The position numbers and the translations under genes are program-made. The notes under the pieces are model-generated. The model did no database searches. It had not been told where the DNA came from and saw only the letters and a program-made list of their open reading frames with translations. DNA of 64,000 nt from Methylorubrum thiocyanatum (GTDB lineage Bacteria > Pseudomonadota > Alphaproteobacteria > Rhizobiales > Beijerinckiaceae): assembly GCA_014138645.1 (NCBI GenBank), contig JACJIB010000005.1:372001-436000 (forward strand), given 5' to 3'. Positions 1 to 7,274 of this stretch are shown here, piece by piece (position 1 is the first letter of the stretch; every line of letters begins with the position of its first letter).

Positions 1-657
1 GAAGGGCCGGGGAATCAGATCCTCGACGCCAACCGTCCGGCCCTGAAGGCGCTGGTCCGGGCCTGGGGCGGGGTGCCGCTCGATCTCGGCATCGCGCCGG
101 ACGACAGCGCTACCCTTTCCGTCACCCTGTCACGGGTGCTCGCAACGGAGGGAATCGATCTCCTCGTCACCTCGGGCGGGGCATCGGTCGGAGACTTCGA
201 CCTGCTGAGCCCGGCCATGGCCGGCCTGGGCTTCGAGCCGGCCTTCCGAAAGGTCCGCATGCGGCCGGGGAAGGCGACCTTGTTCGGGCATCTCGGGCCG
301 CTCCCGGTCCTGGGGCTGCCCGGAAATGCCGTGGCGGCTCTCGTCAGTGCGCTCCTCTTCCTCAAGCCGGCGATGGCGCGGCTGTCAGGGACGGAATGGG
401 CGGCGCCGTCACCCGAGCGCGCCGTCCTGGCGACGGCGTTGCCGGCAACGGGGCCGCGCACGACCTTCCTGCGGGGGCAACTCGGCCGTGATGAGCAGGG
501 GGCGCCGACGTTTTCCGTTATGGCGGAGCAGGACAACGCGATGCTGTCTGAGTTGGCCCTCGCCGACGCCCTCGCCGTGCGCCCGGCGGATGCGCCTCCA
601 GCCGCGCCGGGCGATCCGGTCGCGATCCTCCGCTTCGATCTCAGCCCCGGCTTCTAA
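1..657 (+). CDS. moeA: Molybdopterin molybdenumtransferase MoeA, C-terminal part
   Basis: The gene enters the window from the left, so only the C-terminal ~218 residues are present and the start is not visible. MoeA inserts molybdate into adenylylated molybdopterin in the last step of molybdenum cofactor synthesis. The family signatures visible are NQILDANRP at the very start, the TSGGASVGDFD loop, the MRPGK motif and GLPGNAVAAL, followed by the small beta-barrel domain IV. It lies 92 nt upstream of a ModE-type regulator, which fits a molybdenum theme for this end of the window. The identification is firm. Regulation cannot be judged because the promoter is outside the window. Confidence 0.93.
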   Translation, partial: EGPGNQILDANRPALKALVRAWGGVPLDLGIAPDDSATLSVTLSRVLATEGIDLLVTSGGASVGDFDLLSPAMAGLGFEPAFRKVRMRPGKATLFGHLGPLPVLGLPGNAVAALVSALLFLKPAMARLSGTEWAAPSPERAVLATALPATGPRTTFLRGQLGRDEQGAPTFSVMAEQDNAMLSELALADALAVRPADAPPAAPGDPVAILRFDLSPGF

Positions 658-727
658 AGGGGAGAGGCATCCGCCGGGCTCGGCTCCCATGAGCCGGCCT
701 CGTCTTCGTCCGCGCAGACGCTTAGAA

Positions 728-739
728 CGGTTCGAACCG
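728..739. promoter_or_regulatory. 12-bp perfect palindrome before the ModE-type gene
   Basis: CGGTTCGAACCG is a perfect palindrome lying 10 nt before the start codon of the ModE-type gene and just before its GAGGAG ribosome binding site. It could be an operator or be chance. It does not resemble the ModE boxes found elsewhere in this window. Confidence 0.25.
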
Positions 740-749
740 CGCGAGGAGA

Positions 750-1097
750 ATGATGGCCCGCTTGAGCATCCGTATCGATCTCGGACCGGATTGGCGGATC
801 GGGCCGGGCAAGGTCCAGCTCCTCGAAGCGATCGCCGAGCATGGCTCGATCTCCGCAGCGGGCCGGGCGCTGGGCATGTCCTACCGCCGCGCCTGGCTCC
901 TCGTCGAGGACATGAACAAGGGCTTCGGACGCCCGGTGATCGAGGCGCAGATCGGCGGCAAGGCGGGCGGCGGCGCCCGGCTCTCGGCCTTCGGCACCGA
1001 TGTCGTCGCGCATTACCGGGCGATCGAGCGCGCCGCGGAGAAGGCGGCCGCTCCGTTCCTCGCCCGCCTGACCCAACCGGCCGATCCGGCCCCGTAG
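750..1097 (+). CDS. Single-domain ModE-type winged-helix repressor
   Basis: A 115-residue protein that matches only the N-terminal DNA-binding domain of ModE. The recognisable stretches are HGSISAAGRALGMSYRRAW (helix-turn-helix), the partner helix EDMNKGFGRPV, and the wing IGGKAGGGARLSAFG. The C-terminal molbindin (Mop) repeats of full ModE are missing, so molybdate must be sensed by another protein or indirectly. Two in-frame ATG codons (750 and 753) follow a GAGGAG ribosome binding site. In full ModE, the molybdate-bound dimer binds ATCGCTATATA-N6-TATATAACGAT, and five sites with that layout occur in the next 11 kb. This protein is the obvious candidate to bind them. That link is inference. 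Confidence 0.88.
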   Translation: MMARLSIRIDLGPDWRIGPGKVQLLEAIAEHGSISAAGRALGMSYRRAWLLVEDMNKGFGRPVIEAQIGGKAGGGARLSAFGTDVVAHYRAIERAAEKAAAPFLARLTQPADPAP

Positions 1098-1146
1098 GAT
1101 CATCAGCTCGGAATGGCTCTGGCCATCGCGCCCATTCTGCGCCACT

Positions 1147-1172
1147 ATCGCTATATCTGATTGGATATAGCA
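1147..1172. promoter_or_regulatory. ModE-box 1, upstream of the DUF2325 gene
   Basis: Left half ATCGCTATAT (1147-1156) faces right half ATATAGC (1165-1171). CGCTATA and TATAGC are separated by 10 nt, exactly as in the E. coli ModE consensus. The site ends 18 nt before the GTG start at 1190, so a bound repressor would block transcription or early elongation. Confidence 0.7.
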
Positions 1173-1189
1173 CTCGCACGGAGTCGCCC

Positions 1190-2443
1190 GTGGCGCACGG
1201 CTCTCACCCGGATGGACCCGCCTTGCTCGCCCTGAAATCGAGCATCGGACGCCCCGCGCCCCTGTCACCCGAGGCCGTCGTGGCGGCGGAGAGGCCGAGG
1301 GACCGGATCTGGGAACTGGCCGAGACGCTCCACTGCTCCATCGTCGGCACCTGCCTGAGCACGGCCGACGGCCGCTCGCTGCTCGCCAAGCTCGGCATCG
1401 CCGCGGCGCGTACGATGAGCGAACACCGGCTGCACGGTGAGGTCGTCCATCTCGCCCGGCGCAAGGACGGGGGCGGGAAGCTGCTGCAGAAGATGCTCGA
1501 CCGCCGGCATGAGCGGGAGATCCGCCGCTTCGACAGGGCCCGCACCGTCGATGACGTGCGCGCCCTCTGGCGCGAGTCGCTGGAGCGCGGTGAAATCCCC
1601 GGTGCCTACTGGGCTGCGATGACCCATCCCGCCACCGACTGGACCCTGGTGCAGGATATCTTCGGCGAGGTGCACATGCTCTCGCACCTCGTTGGCCAGT
1701 CGAACCGCGCCGACATCCGGCGACTGCGCCAGCTTGAGGTCGATCTCGCGGAGCGGGAGGAGCGGATCGCGGCGCAGGAGGCCCGGATCCACGAACTCGC
1801 CGAGCAGCGGGATACGCTCAGCGCCCGCCAGCGCGAGTCGGAGGCGCTGCAGTTCGCCACGCGCGTCACGGTGACGAAGCCTGACGAAGCGGTACGCGAG
1901 ACCATGCAGGGTCTGGAGATCAGGCTCGCTCGCGAAAGCGCCCATGCCGAGGCGTTGGAGGAGAAGGTCGCCGTGCTGATGCGCGCCTCGACCAAGCTCA
2001 GCCTCGATCTGGAAGCCGAGACGGCGCAGCGGCAAGCCGCCGAGGCGGAACTGGCCGCCGTCGAGCGCCTGCTCTGCGACGATCGAGAGACGGAACGTCC
2101 GGATTCGCGGCGCGACGACGGGCAGTTCACGGGGCGCACGCTGCTCTATGTCGGCGGGCGCCCCCGCCAGGTCGCCCGCCTGCGCCGGTTCGTCGAGCAG
2201 CGGGACGGCCACCTGCTCAGCCACGACGGCGGCATCGACGACAACATCGCGCTGCTGCCGGGCCTCGTAAGCCGGAGCGACCTCGTCCTCTTCCCGGTCG
2301 AGTGCGTCAGCCACGAGGCGACCGGCTTGGTCAAGCGCTACTGCGAGGCGGGGAGCAAGGCCTTCAAGCCTGTCCGCAGCGCCAGTCTGGCGAGCTTCGT
2401 CAACGCCGTGACGGCTCCTGACGCGCGGCCGACCCTCGCCTGA
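1190..2443 (+). CDS. DUF2325 domain protein with central coiled coil
   Basis: A 417-residue protein of unknown function. The start is the GTG at 1190, preceded by CGGAG at 7-10 nt; a second in-frame GTG lies at 1280. An N-terminal module contains IWELAETLHCSIVGTCLS and a segment with HPATDWTLVQDIFGEVHMLSHL. A long Glu/Arg/Ala-rich coiled coil follows, at about residues 180-300. The C-terminal ~95 residues (LLYVGGRPRQVARLRRFVE, then VLFPVECVSHEA) form the Rossmann-like DUF2325 fold. From memory, similar proteins occur near nitrogenase and molybdenum genes in alphaproteobacteria. The ModE-type box directly upstream supports a role in metal limitation. The SMP-30-like gene downstream probably shares the transcript. 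No catalytic role can be assigned. Confidence 0.82.
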   Translation: MAHGSHPDGPALLALKSSIGRPAPLSPEAVVAAERPRDRIWELAETLHCSIVGTCLSTADGRSLLAKLGIAAARTMSEHRLHGEVVHLARRKDGGGKLLQKMLDRRHEREIRRFDRARTVDDVRALWRESLERGEIPGAYWAAMTHPATDWTLVQDIFGEVHMLSHLVGQSNRADIRRLRQLEVDLAEREERIAAQEARIHELAEQRDTLSARQRESEALQFATRVTVTKPDEAVRETMQGLEIRLARESAHAEALEEKVAVLMRASTKLSLDLEAETAQRQAAEAELAAVERLLCDDRETERPDSRRDDGQFTGRTLLYVGGRPRQVARLRRFVEQRDGHLLSHDGGIDDNIALLPGLVSRSDLVLFPVECVSHEATGLVKRYCEAGSKAFKPVRSASLASFVNAVTAPDARPTLA

Positions 2444-2526
2444 CATCGGCATGCCGTTCGAGCCGGCGCGAGGAGGACGGCTTTCGCGCTCGTCCCTCCG
2501 CAGACCGAACAGGAACCCCGCTCCGC

Positions 2527-3534
2527 ATGGTAGCAAGAGATCGCATGACACGTTCTCCGGCATGGAAGCGGCTGATCCCGCTCCTCATTCCCGTTCTGGC
2601 CGGCAGCATCGGCGGTGCCGCCAACACTCTCTCCGCGGCGCCGGAGAGTATCCCCCTCCCTGGCGATGCCGCCTATCCCGAGAGCATCACCTCGACGGCG
2701 GACGGCACGCTCTATGTCAGCAGCTTCGCCAGCGGCGGTGTGCTACGCGTGCGGCCCGGTGCCGAGGCCGAAATCTGGATCAAGCCGGGCGCTTTCGAGA
2801 CCCGCTCGACCTTCGGCGTCCTCGCCGACGAAAAGAGCGGCATCCTCTGGGTCTGCTCGAACGATCTCTCAGCCCTCGGCGTCAAGGGACCGAGCGAGGT
2901 GAAGGGCGCAGCTCTCAAGGGTTTCGACCTGACGACCGGCGAGGGCAGGATCAGCGCCCCGTTTCCGGTCAGCCCGGCGATCTGCAACGACATCACGATC
3001 GGACCGGACGGGGCAGCCTACGTCACCAATACGCTGGGTCCGCAGATCCTGCGGCTCAAGCCGGGCAGCGGAACACTGGAGGTCTGGAAGAGCGATCCGC
3101 TCTTCGCGCCGGAGGGCAAAGAGGCCGGGCTCGACGGCATTGCTTTCGGCAAGGACGGGCACCTCTACGTCAACACCTACACAAAGGCCGAGCTATTCCG
3201 GATTGCTGTCACGGACGGCGTGGCCGGCGCGGTGACACCGCTGACGCCATCGCGCGTGGTCGTCCTCGCCGATGGGCTCCGGCCTCTGGAGGATGGCAGC
3301 TTCCTCATGGCGGAAGGCGGTGGCCGGCTCGACCGCATCACGGTGGAGGGGGATGCCGCTCGGATCGAGCCGTTGAAGGACAACATCGCCGGCGGCGTCA
3401 CCGGTGTGACGAAGGTCGGGAACACGGCCTGGATCACGGTCGGTCAACTCGCCGCCCTGACGGATCCGGCGAAGAAGGGGGCGGGGCCCGATCTCCCCTT
3501 CCGCCTCCACGCGATCCCCTTGAAATCTCCCTGA
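2527..3534 (+). CDS. Secreted SMP-30/gluconolactonase-like beta-propeller protein
   Basis: A 335-residue protein with an N-terminal hydrophobic export signal (about residues 10-38, ending near LSAAPES), so probably periplasmic. The rest shows repeated propeller blades of the type STADGTLYVSSFASGGVLRV, TIGPDGAAYVTNTLG and AFGKDGHLYVNTY, as in the SMP-30/gluconolactonase/LRE superfamily. A lactonase or sugar-acid role is possible but cannot be fixed. The ATG at 2527 is used; ATG 2545 would give a tidier signal peptide (MTRSPAWKRL). It starts 83 nt after the DUF2325 gene in the same direction, so it is likely read through from the promoter controlled by ModE-box 1. Confidence 0.75.
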   Translation: MVARDRMTRSPAWKRLIPLLIPVLAGSIGGAANTLSAAPESIPLPGDAAYPESITSTADGTLYVSSFASGGVLRVRPGAEAEIWIKPGAFETRSTFGVLADEKSGILWVCSNDLSALGVKGPSEVKGAALKGFDLTTGEGRISAPFPVSPAICNDITIGPDGAAYVTNTLGPQILRLKPGSGTLEVWKSDPLFAPEGKEAGLDGIAFGKDGHLYVNTYTKAELFRIAVTDGVAGAVTPLTPSRVVVLADGLRPLEDGSFLMAEGGGRLDRITVEGDAARIEPLKDNIAGGVTGVTKVGNTAWITVGQLAALTDPAKKGAGPDLPFRLHAIPLKSP

Positions 3535-3735
3535 CCTTCGTTCGTCCAAGGAAGAGGCTGAATGCTCCGGCGGCTTCCGGCGGGACATCCGTCAGCGAGC
3601 GGGACCGGACCGATGCGCTTCCCTCCCGCGGAGATGTCGATAAGCCGGTGCTGACGGCGGCGTCAGCCTCTGTCTCGGCGGTCGGGCCCTCTCGGCGTCC
3701 GCCGATCCGGCGGCACGGCCACGCCGGAGAGCAAC

Positions 3736-3759
3736 CGCTGTATCCAAAATACTATAGCG
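3736..3759. promoter_or_regulatory. ModE-box 2, upstream of the DUF2478-like gene
   Basis: Left half CGCTGTA (3736-3742) and right half TATAGCG (3753-3759), extended to TATAGCGAT, are separated by 10 nt, the same geometry as the other four boxes. The left half has one mismatch to CGCTATA. It lies 180 nt before the start codon at 3939. Confidence 0.55.
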
Positions 3760-3822
3760 ATGCCGGCCGGTCCGAGATTGCCTGATCTCCAGCTCGTTCC
3801 TGAGACAAGCGAGTGATCCTCC

Positions 3823-3848
3823 GGCGCACCCTTCCCATAGGGTGCGCC
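3823..3848 (+). terminator. Strong GC hairpin in the leader of the DUF2478-like gene
   Basis: GGCGCACCCT (3823-3832) pairs perfectly with AGGGTGCGCC (3839-3848) over a TCCCAT loop; only a short CTTTC follows. It stands between the ModE box and the start codon. It may therefore end upstream transcription, or act as an attenuator or stabilising leader element. There is no proper T-run. Confidence 0.4.
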
Positions 3849-3938
3849 GCTTTCATGCCGTGATCGACTGGCGTAGGTGAGGATAGGGACGCGAGCGCCC
3901 GACAGCGGATAACAGGCTCGACGCGGAGAGCGAACGGC

Positions 3939-4451
3939 ATGGCAACGCCGATCCTGGCCCTGACGGGGGCGTCGAATCCTACGATCCAGTCGCTCCTACT
4001 GACCAGCGCCCGGCGTTGGAATCATGCCGGGCGACGGATCGTCGGTGTTGTCGAAGTTCCTTCGTCTGACGGAATCGGACATCGGCTTGAGGATCTCGCG
4101 ACCGGTGCGCAGTACGCGATCTACCAGGAATTGGGATCCGGCTCCGGAGCCTGCCGGCTTTGCGGTTCGGGGATTATCGAGGCTTGCGAGAGTTTATGCC
4201 GCCAAATCGCCGCTGGTTGCGATCTCGTGGTGATCAGCAAGTTCGGCAAGCTCGAAGCGGCCCGCAGCGGCCTGATCGCAGCCTTTTCAGCGGCGATCGT
4301 GGCGGAGAAACCTATCGTGACAGCGGTTGCGCCGAGTTTCGTGGAAGCATGGCAGTGTTTTGCCGGTCCGCTTTCCAGCTTCTCTGCTCCGGAAGAGGCC
4401 GCAATCGAAGCGTGGCAGTCAATGCGTGAGGCCAAAGATTACAAGATCTAG
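3939..4451 (+). CDS. DUF2478-like protein, putative molybdenum-linked P-loop relic
   Basis: A 170-residue cytosolic protein. It opens with ILALTGASNPTIQSLLL, which looks like a degenerate nucleotide-binding loop followed by a Rossmann strand, and continues with RRIVGVVEVPSS, a C-x2-C pair (CRLCGSG) and DLVVISKFGKLEAARSG. The layout fits DUF2478, which I recall as related to THEP1-type NTPases and often near molybdate transport genes; I could not check this. The classical GxxxxGK[ST] motif is not intact. The start is supported by GGAGAG 8 nt upstream. It is convergent with the avidin-like gene (52-nt gap) and preceded by ModE-box 2. Function unknown. Confidence 0.72.
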   Translation: MATPILALTGASNPTIQSLLLTSARRWNHAGRRIVGVVEVPSSDGIGHRLEDLATGAQYAIYQELGSGSGACRLCGSGIIEACESLCRQIAAGCDLVVISKFGKLEAARSGLIAAFSAAIVAEKPIVTAVAPSFVEAWQCFAGPLSSFSAPEEAAIEAWQSMREAKDYKI

Positions 4452-4503
4452 GAAAAATTTGTGACTTCTTGCCTTCGTTTACTCGTCAAGCCGCAAAGAG
4501 TCA

Positions 4504-4845
4504 TCATTCGTATTTACAAAAAACAGCGGATCTGACCTCTTTCGATCGCGAAATATCCAGATCATTCGTGACGCGTTCAACGACATGGTAGACGAGGTGT
4601 ATTTCAGGTTTTGTTAGATCAGGCGTCTGCAGAAGTCGCCCGGTCCAACTGGTAACCGTGCCGGGCGCGGATGAACTCGTCACGAAGCCAATCAACTCGC
4701 CTTCAGCAGAGCCAACAAGAATGCGACCCCGGCATGGTGCTACAAGCTCAGCTCGGCTTGGCGTGTAAGTTCCCGATATTGCTTCGCCATACTGTAACAA
4801 GTGGATCTCGGCACCACATTCATTGCGCCAGCGGCCCTCGAACAT
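4504..4845 (-). CDS. Avidin-fold protein with poorly conserved biotin site
   Basis: A 113-residue protein without a signal peptide. The avidin/streptavidin skeleton is visible: FEGRWRNECGAEIHL, AISGTYTPSRAE, GELIGFVTSS, TSWTGRLL and EIHLVYHVV correspond in order to the strands of streptavidin. By eye, the Asn and Tyr of the biotin pocket and the Trp of the WTG motif are kept. The positions of Ser27, Ser45, Trp79, Trp108 and Trp120 appear replaced (Ala, Pro, Ser, Tyr, none), so tight biotin binding is doubtful. The ATG at 4845 has AGGAAG just upstream; an in-frame GTG at 4857 is the alternative. ModE-box 3 lies about 60 nt upstream. Confidence 0.72.
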   Translation of the reverse strand: MFEGRWRNECGAEIHLLQYGEAISGTYTPSRAELVAPCRGRILVGSAEGELIGFVTSSSAPGTVTSWTGRLLQTPDLTKPEIHLVYHVVERVTNDLDISRSKEVRSAVFCKYE

Positions 4846-4903
4846 CGGCTTCCTCACCTCTGTCTGTACGCCTGTCCGTCACGCCTGGCGGCTGCGATCG
4901 AAT

Positions 4904-4932
4904 ATCGTTATACGTATCGATATATAGCGGAT
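4904..4932. promoter_or_regulatory. ModE-box 3, upstream of the avidin-like gene
   Basis: Left half ATCGTTATA (4904-4912) and right half TATATAGCGGAT (4921-4932). CGTTATA and TATAGCG are separated by 10 nt. This is one of the two closest matches in the window to the E. coli ModE consensus and includes the outer AT dinucleotides. It lies about 60 nt upstream of the minus-strand avidin-like gene; nothing on the plus strand nearby needs it. Confidence 0.7.
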
Positions 4933-5124
4933 GATTCTTCCTGTCGCCCTTTCCCCGCTGCGCCCTGTGCACGGGTGGGCTGCAGATGCAGGATGTCCGA
5001 TGAGGCACATACTCGCGGGAGCTGGATGCTGCCATGTCGTCTCAAGTCAGCCCAACCCCATACTCCTGATGAAGCCGGATTAAAGCAGGCTTGTTTTTAT
5101 TAGATATATTCGCATCAGTTCGTT

Positions 5125-5220
5125 TCAAAAAATATTTCTGCCTTTCGATTTCTCATATACCCCGGCAGAATATAGGAACAGCATGGGGACTGCTATTACA
5201 ACGAAGATCGCAATCAGCAT
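5125..5220 (-). CDS. Putative 31-residue single-span membrane protein
   Basis: A short open frame (5220 to 5125). It encodes one hydrophobic segment, MLIAIFVVIAVPMLFLYSAG, then a charged tail VYEKSKGRNIF. The ATG is preceded by GAGGTG at a good distance (5224-5229). It follows the HPP gene by 78 nt on the same strand and so could be the last gene of the formate dehydrogenase-HPP transcript. The local sequence is AT-richer than its neighbours. No family is recognised. The good ribosome binding site and clear membrane span favour a real small protein, but this is unproven. Confidence 0.42.
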   Translation of the reverse strand: MLIAIFVVIAVPMLFLYSAGVYEKSKGRNIF

Positions 5221-5298
5221 GATCACCTCATCGCCCCGCTGACGGACGCAAGCTTTGAGCGCAGAGAAAAGCCCCACCGTCCCCGGCACCCCCGTGCT

Positions 5299-5802
5299 TC
5301 AGTGCGCCGGCGCTGGATGCCTGAGGACGTACCGCCTGAACAGCATTCCGGCGGCGACGATCGTCAGGGCACCGGTGAGGACTGGGACGACGAGAAAGCT
5401 CCAACTCGCCCCCGCCAGGATCACGACGATCGGATCGGCACCGGCCGGGGGATGGACTGTCTTCGTAAGAAGCATGGTGACGATGGCGAGGCCGACGCCG
5501 AGACCGAAGGCCAGGGCCGTCGAGCCGAGGAAGGAGAAGACCAGCAAGCCCATCACCGTCGAGACGACGTGGCCGCCGATCACGCTGCGCGGCTGCGCGA
5601 GGGGGCTTTGCGGTAAGCCGAACACCAGCACGCAGCTGGCCCCGAACGGTGCGATGAGCAGACCCGCTTCGAAACGGGCCGTCACCTCCGCCAGCAGAAA
5701 GATGACGCCGAAGCCGCCGAGGCCAGCCATGAGGATCGAGCGCGTTGCGGTGAGAGGCACGGCCCGCGCGAAGCGCTGCCTCAGGCTCTGATGCGAAGCC
5801 AT
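5299..5802 (-). CDS. HPP-family integral membrane protein
   Basis: A 167-residue inner-membrane protein with about four hydrophobic helices. The family motifs are clear: APFGASCVLVFGLP, LAQPRSVIGGH, and the HPP signature in TKTVHPPAGADPIVV. Some plant and cyanobacterial HPP proteins have been linked to nitrite transport; for short bacterial members the substrate is unknown. It starts 87 nt after the metal-free formate dehydrogenase on the same strand and is probably co-transcribed with it. Movement of a small anion such as formate or nitrite is a reasonable guess, but it is inference. Confidence 0.82.
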   Translation of the reverse strand: MASHQSLRQRFARAVPLTATRSILMAGLGGFGVIFLLAEVTARFEAGLLIAPFGASCVLVFGLPQSPLAQPRSVIGGHVVSTVMGLLVFSFLGSTALAFGLGVGLAIVTMLLTKTVHPPAGADPIVVILAGASWSFLVVPVLTGALTIVAAGMLFRRYVLRHPAPAH

Positions 5803-5889
5803 GGATCTTCAAGCCTTGCCGGTGCGAAACGTCCGAAGGGATCGAATGGTGCGACCGGGCGTCGATTGGACGCCCGGCCGGGAAGAGCC

Positions 5890-7056
5890 TCAGGCCTTCT
5901 TGCCGGCGCTGTAGGAATGCGCGCCGACACCGGCGAGCTTGCCGCCTTCGACGATCAGGTACTCGTTCCGGATCGGCCGCTTCTCGAAGTAGCATTCGAG
6001 GATCTCGCGCGTGCCGGCCGCGTAGCGGGTCTGGGCGGAGAGCGAGGTACCGGAGATGTGCGGAGTCATGCCGTGATGCGGCATCGAGCGCCACGGATGG
6101 TCCTCGGGCGCCGGCTGCGGATACCAGACATCGCCGGCATAACCCGCGAGTTGTCCGCTTTCGAGGGCGCGGACGATGGCATCGCGATCGGCGAGCTTGC
6201 CGCGGGCCGTGTTAACGAGATAGGCGCCGCGCTTGAACAGCTTGAGCGTCTCGTCGTTGATCATGCCCTCGGTCTCCGGGTGGAGGGGGCAGTTGAGCGT
6301 GACGACGTCGCAGACGCCGTACATCTCTTCACGGCTGGCGTGCCACGTCAGACCGAACTCCCGCTCGACCGACTCGGGCAACCGGTGGCGGTCGGTATAG
6401 TGCAGATGCATGTCGAACGGCTTCAGCCGCTTCAGCACCGCGAGGCCGATGCGGCCGGCGGCGACCGTGCCGACATGCATGCCCTCGACATCGTAGGAGC
6501 GTGCGACGCAGTCAGCGATGTTCCAGCCGCCCTTCATCACCCACTGGTAGGACGGGATGTAGTTGCGCACGAGGCCAAGGATCATCATCACCACGTGCTC
6601 GGCGACGCTGATCGAGTTGCAAAAGGTCACCTCGGCGACGGTGATGTTGTGCTTGATCGCCGCGTCGAGGTCGGTGTGGTCGGAGCCGATGCCAGCGGTG
6701 ACGATGATCTTGAGGTTCTTGGCTCTCTCGATCCGCTCGGCGGTCATGTAGGCCGGCCAGAACGGCTGGGAGATCACGATTTCGGCGTCGTGAAGATGCT
6801 GGTCGAGAATGGAATCGGAGCCCTCCTTCGAGGAGGTGACGATCAACTCGTGACCGAGGCCTTCGAGATATGGGCGCAGGCCCAATTCGCCCGAAACACT
6901 CCCGAGCAGGGTACCGGGCTGGAAGTCGATCGCCTTCGGCGTCGGCAGAGTCTGGCCGTCGGAATAGCGCTCGATCTTCGGTAGATCGTCGCGGGCGTAT
7001 GAGGTCGGATACCCGTCGACGGGATCGTCGTAGAGAACGAGAACGATCTTGGCCAT
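5890..7056 (-). CDS. NAD-dependent formate dehydrogenase (metal-free, D-2-hydroxyacid type)
   Basis: A 388-residue cytosolic enzyme oxidising formate to CO2 with NAD+. It is very close to the Pseudomonas and Mycobacterium enzymes. Visible features are the formate-site loop ISQPFWPAY (residues 95-103), CNSISVAEH (146-154), the NAD loop GTVAAGRIG (196-204), Asp222 in YTDRHR that selects NAD over NADP, Arg285 in NTARGKL, and catalytic His333 in TPHISGTS with a Gln near 314. The start has AAGGGAG 7 nt upstream. Unlike the molybdenum or tungsten formate dehydrogenases usual in methylotrophs, it needs no metal. It follows a LysR gene that carries a ModE-type box, suggesting use when molybdenum is scarce. 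Confidence 0.95.
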   Translation of the reverse strand: MAKIVLVLYDDPVDGYPTSYARDDLPKIERYSDGQTLPTPKAIDFQPGTLLGSVSGELGLRPYLEGLGHELIVTSSKEGSDSILDQHLHDAEIVISQPFWPAYMTAERIERAKNLKIIVTAGIGSDHTDLDAAIKHNITVAEVTFCNSISVAEHVVMMILGLVRNYIPSYQWVMKGGWNIADCVARSYDVEGMHVGTVAAGRIGLAVLKRLKPFDMHLHYTDRHRLPESVEREFGLTWHASREEMYGVCDVVTLNCPLHPETEGMINDETLKLFKRGAYLVNTARGKLADRDAIVRALESGQLAGYAGDVWYPQPAPEDHPWRSMPHHGMTPHISGTSLSAQTRYAAGTREILECYFEKRPIRNEYLIVEGGKLAGVGAHSYSAGKKA

Positions 7057-7151
7057 CGCTGACTCCCTTTGTCGGCTTGCAAAGGGGATCGCCTCAGTCG
7101 ATCAAGACTGACCACGACGCAAGGCTTGCATCGCGTCGACTGGCGTTTCCC

Positions 7152-7200
7152 CGCTCGAGAATGGGCCAGACCTGTCATTTACTGCAGGTCGGCTCGAGCG
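7152..7200. promoter_or_regulatory. Nested dyad upstream of formate dehydrogenase
   Basis: CGCTCGAG (7152-7159) and CTCGAGCG (7193-7200) enclose a second inverted repeat, GACCTG (7169-7174) and CAGGTC (7185-7190). The dyad lies 96-144 nt before the formate dehydrogenase start, in the place expected for a LysR-type activator site or a stable terminator of the LysR gene. No T-run follows. Confidence 0.35.
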
Positions 7201-7251
7201 AGATGAACTTCCGTTCTTATCGCTTCGGTATCAAACGAAAGTCCTTGATGG

Positions 7252-7274
7252 CCTGATCGACGCGGTCGATCAGG
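7252..7274 (-). terminator. Hairpin overlapping the 3' end of the LysR gene
   Basis: CCTGATCGAC (7252-7261) and GTCGATCAGG (7265-7274) form a 10-bp stem over a GCG loop, covering the last codons and stop of the LysR gene. It lacks a T-run, so it may only weaken read-through into the formate dehydrogenase gene. Confidence 0.35.

Larger units (their letters stand above)
3535..3938. other. Intergenic region with ModE-box 2 and a leader hairpin
   Basis: No convincing gene. It holds ModE-box 2 (3736-3759) and a strong hairpin (3823-3848), both annotated separately, and ends with the ribosome binding site GGAGAG of the DUF2478-like gene at 3939. Confidence 0.6.

Noticed and set aside
326..1189. 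Long open frame on the plus strand before the DUF2325 gene
   Set aside because: It is an out-of-frame reading through moeA and the ModE-type gene; only the part from 1190 has a ribosome site and family similarity.
5150..5176. TATAGG with an upstream CATATAC as a sixth ModE box
   Set aside because: The left half does not match at the fixed 10-nt spacing, and it lies in the small membrane frame.
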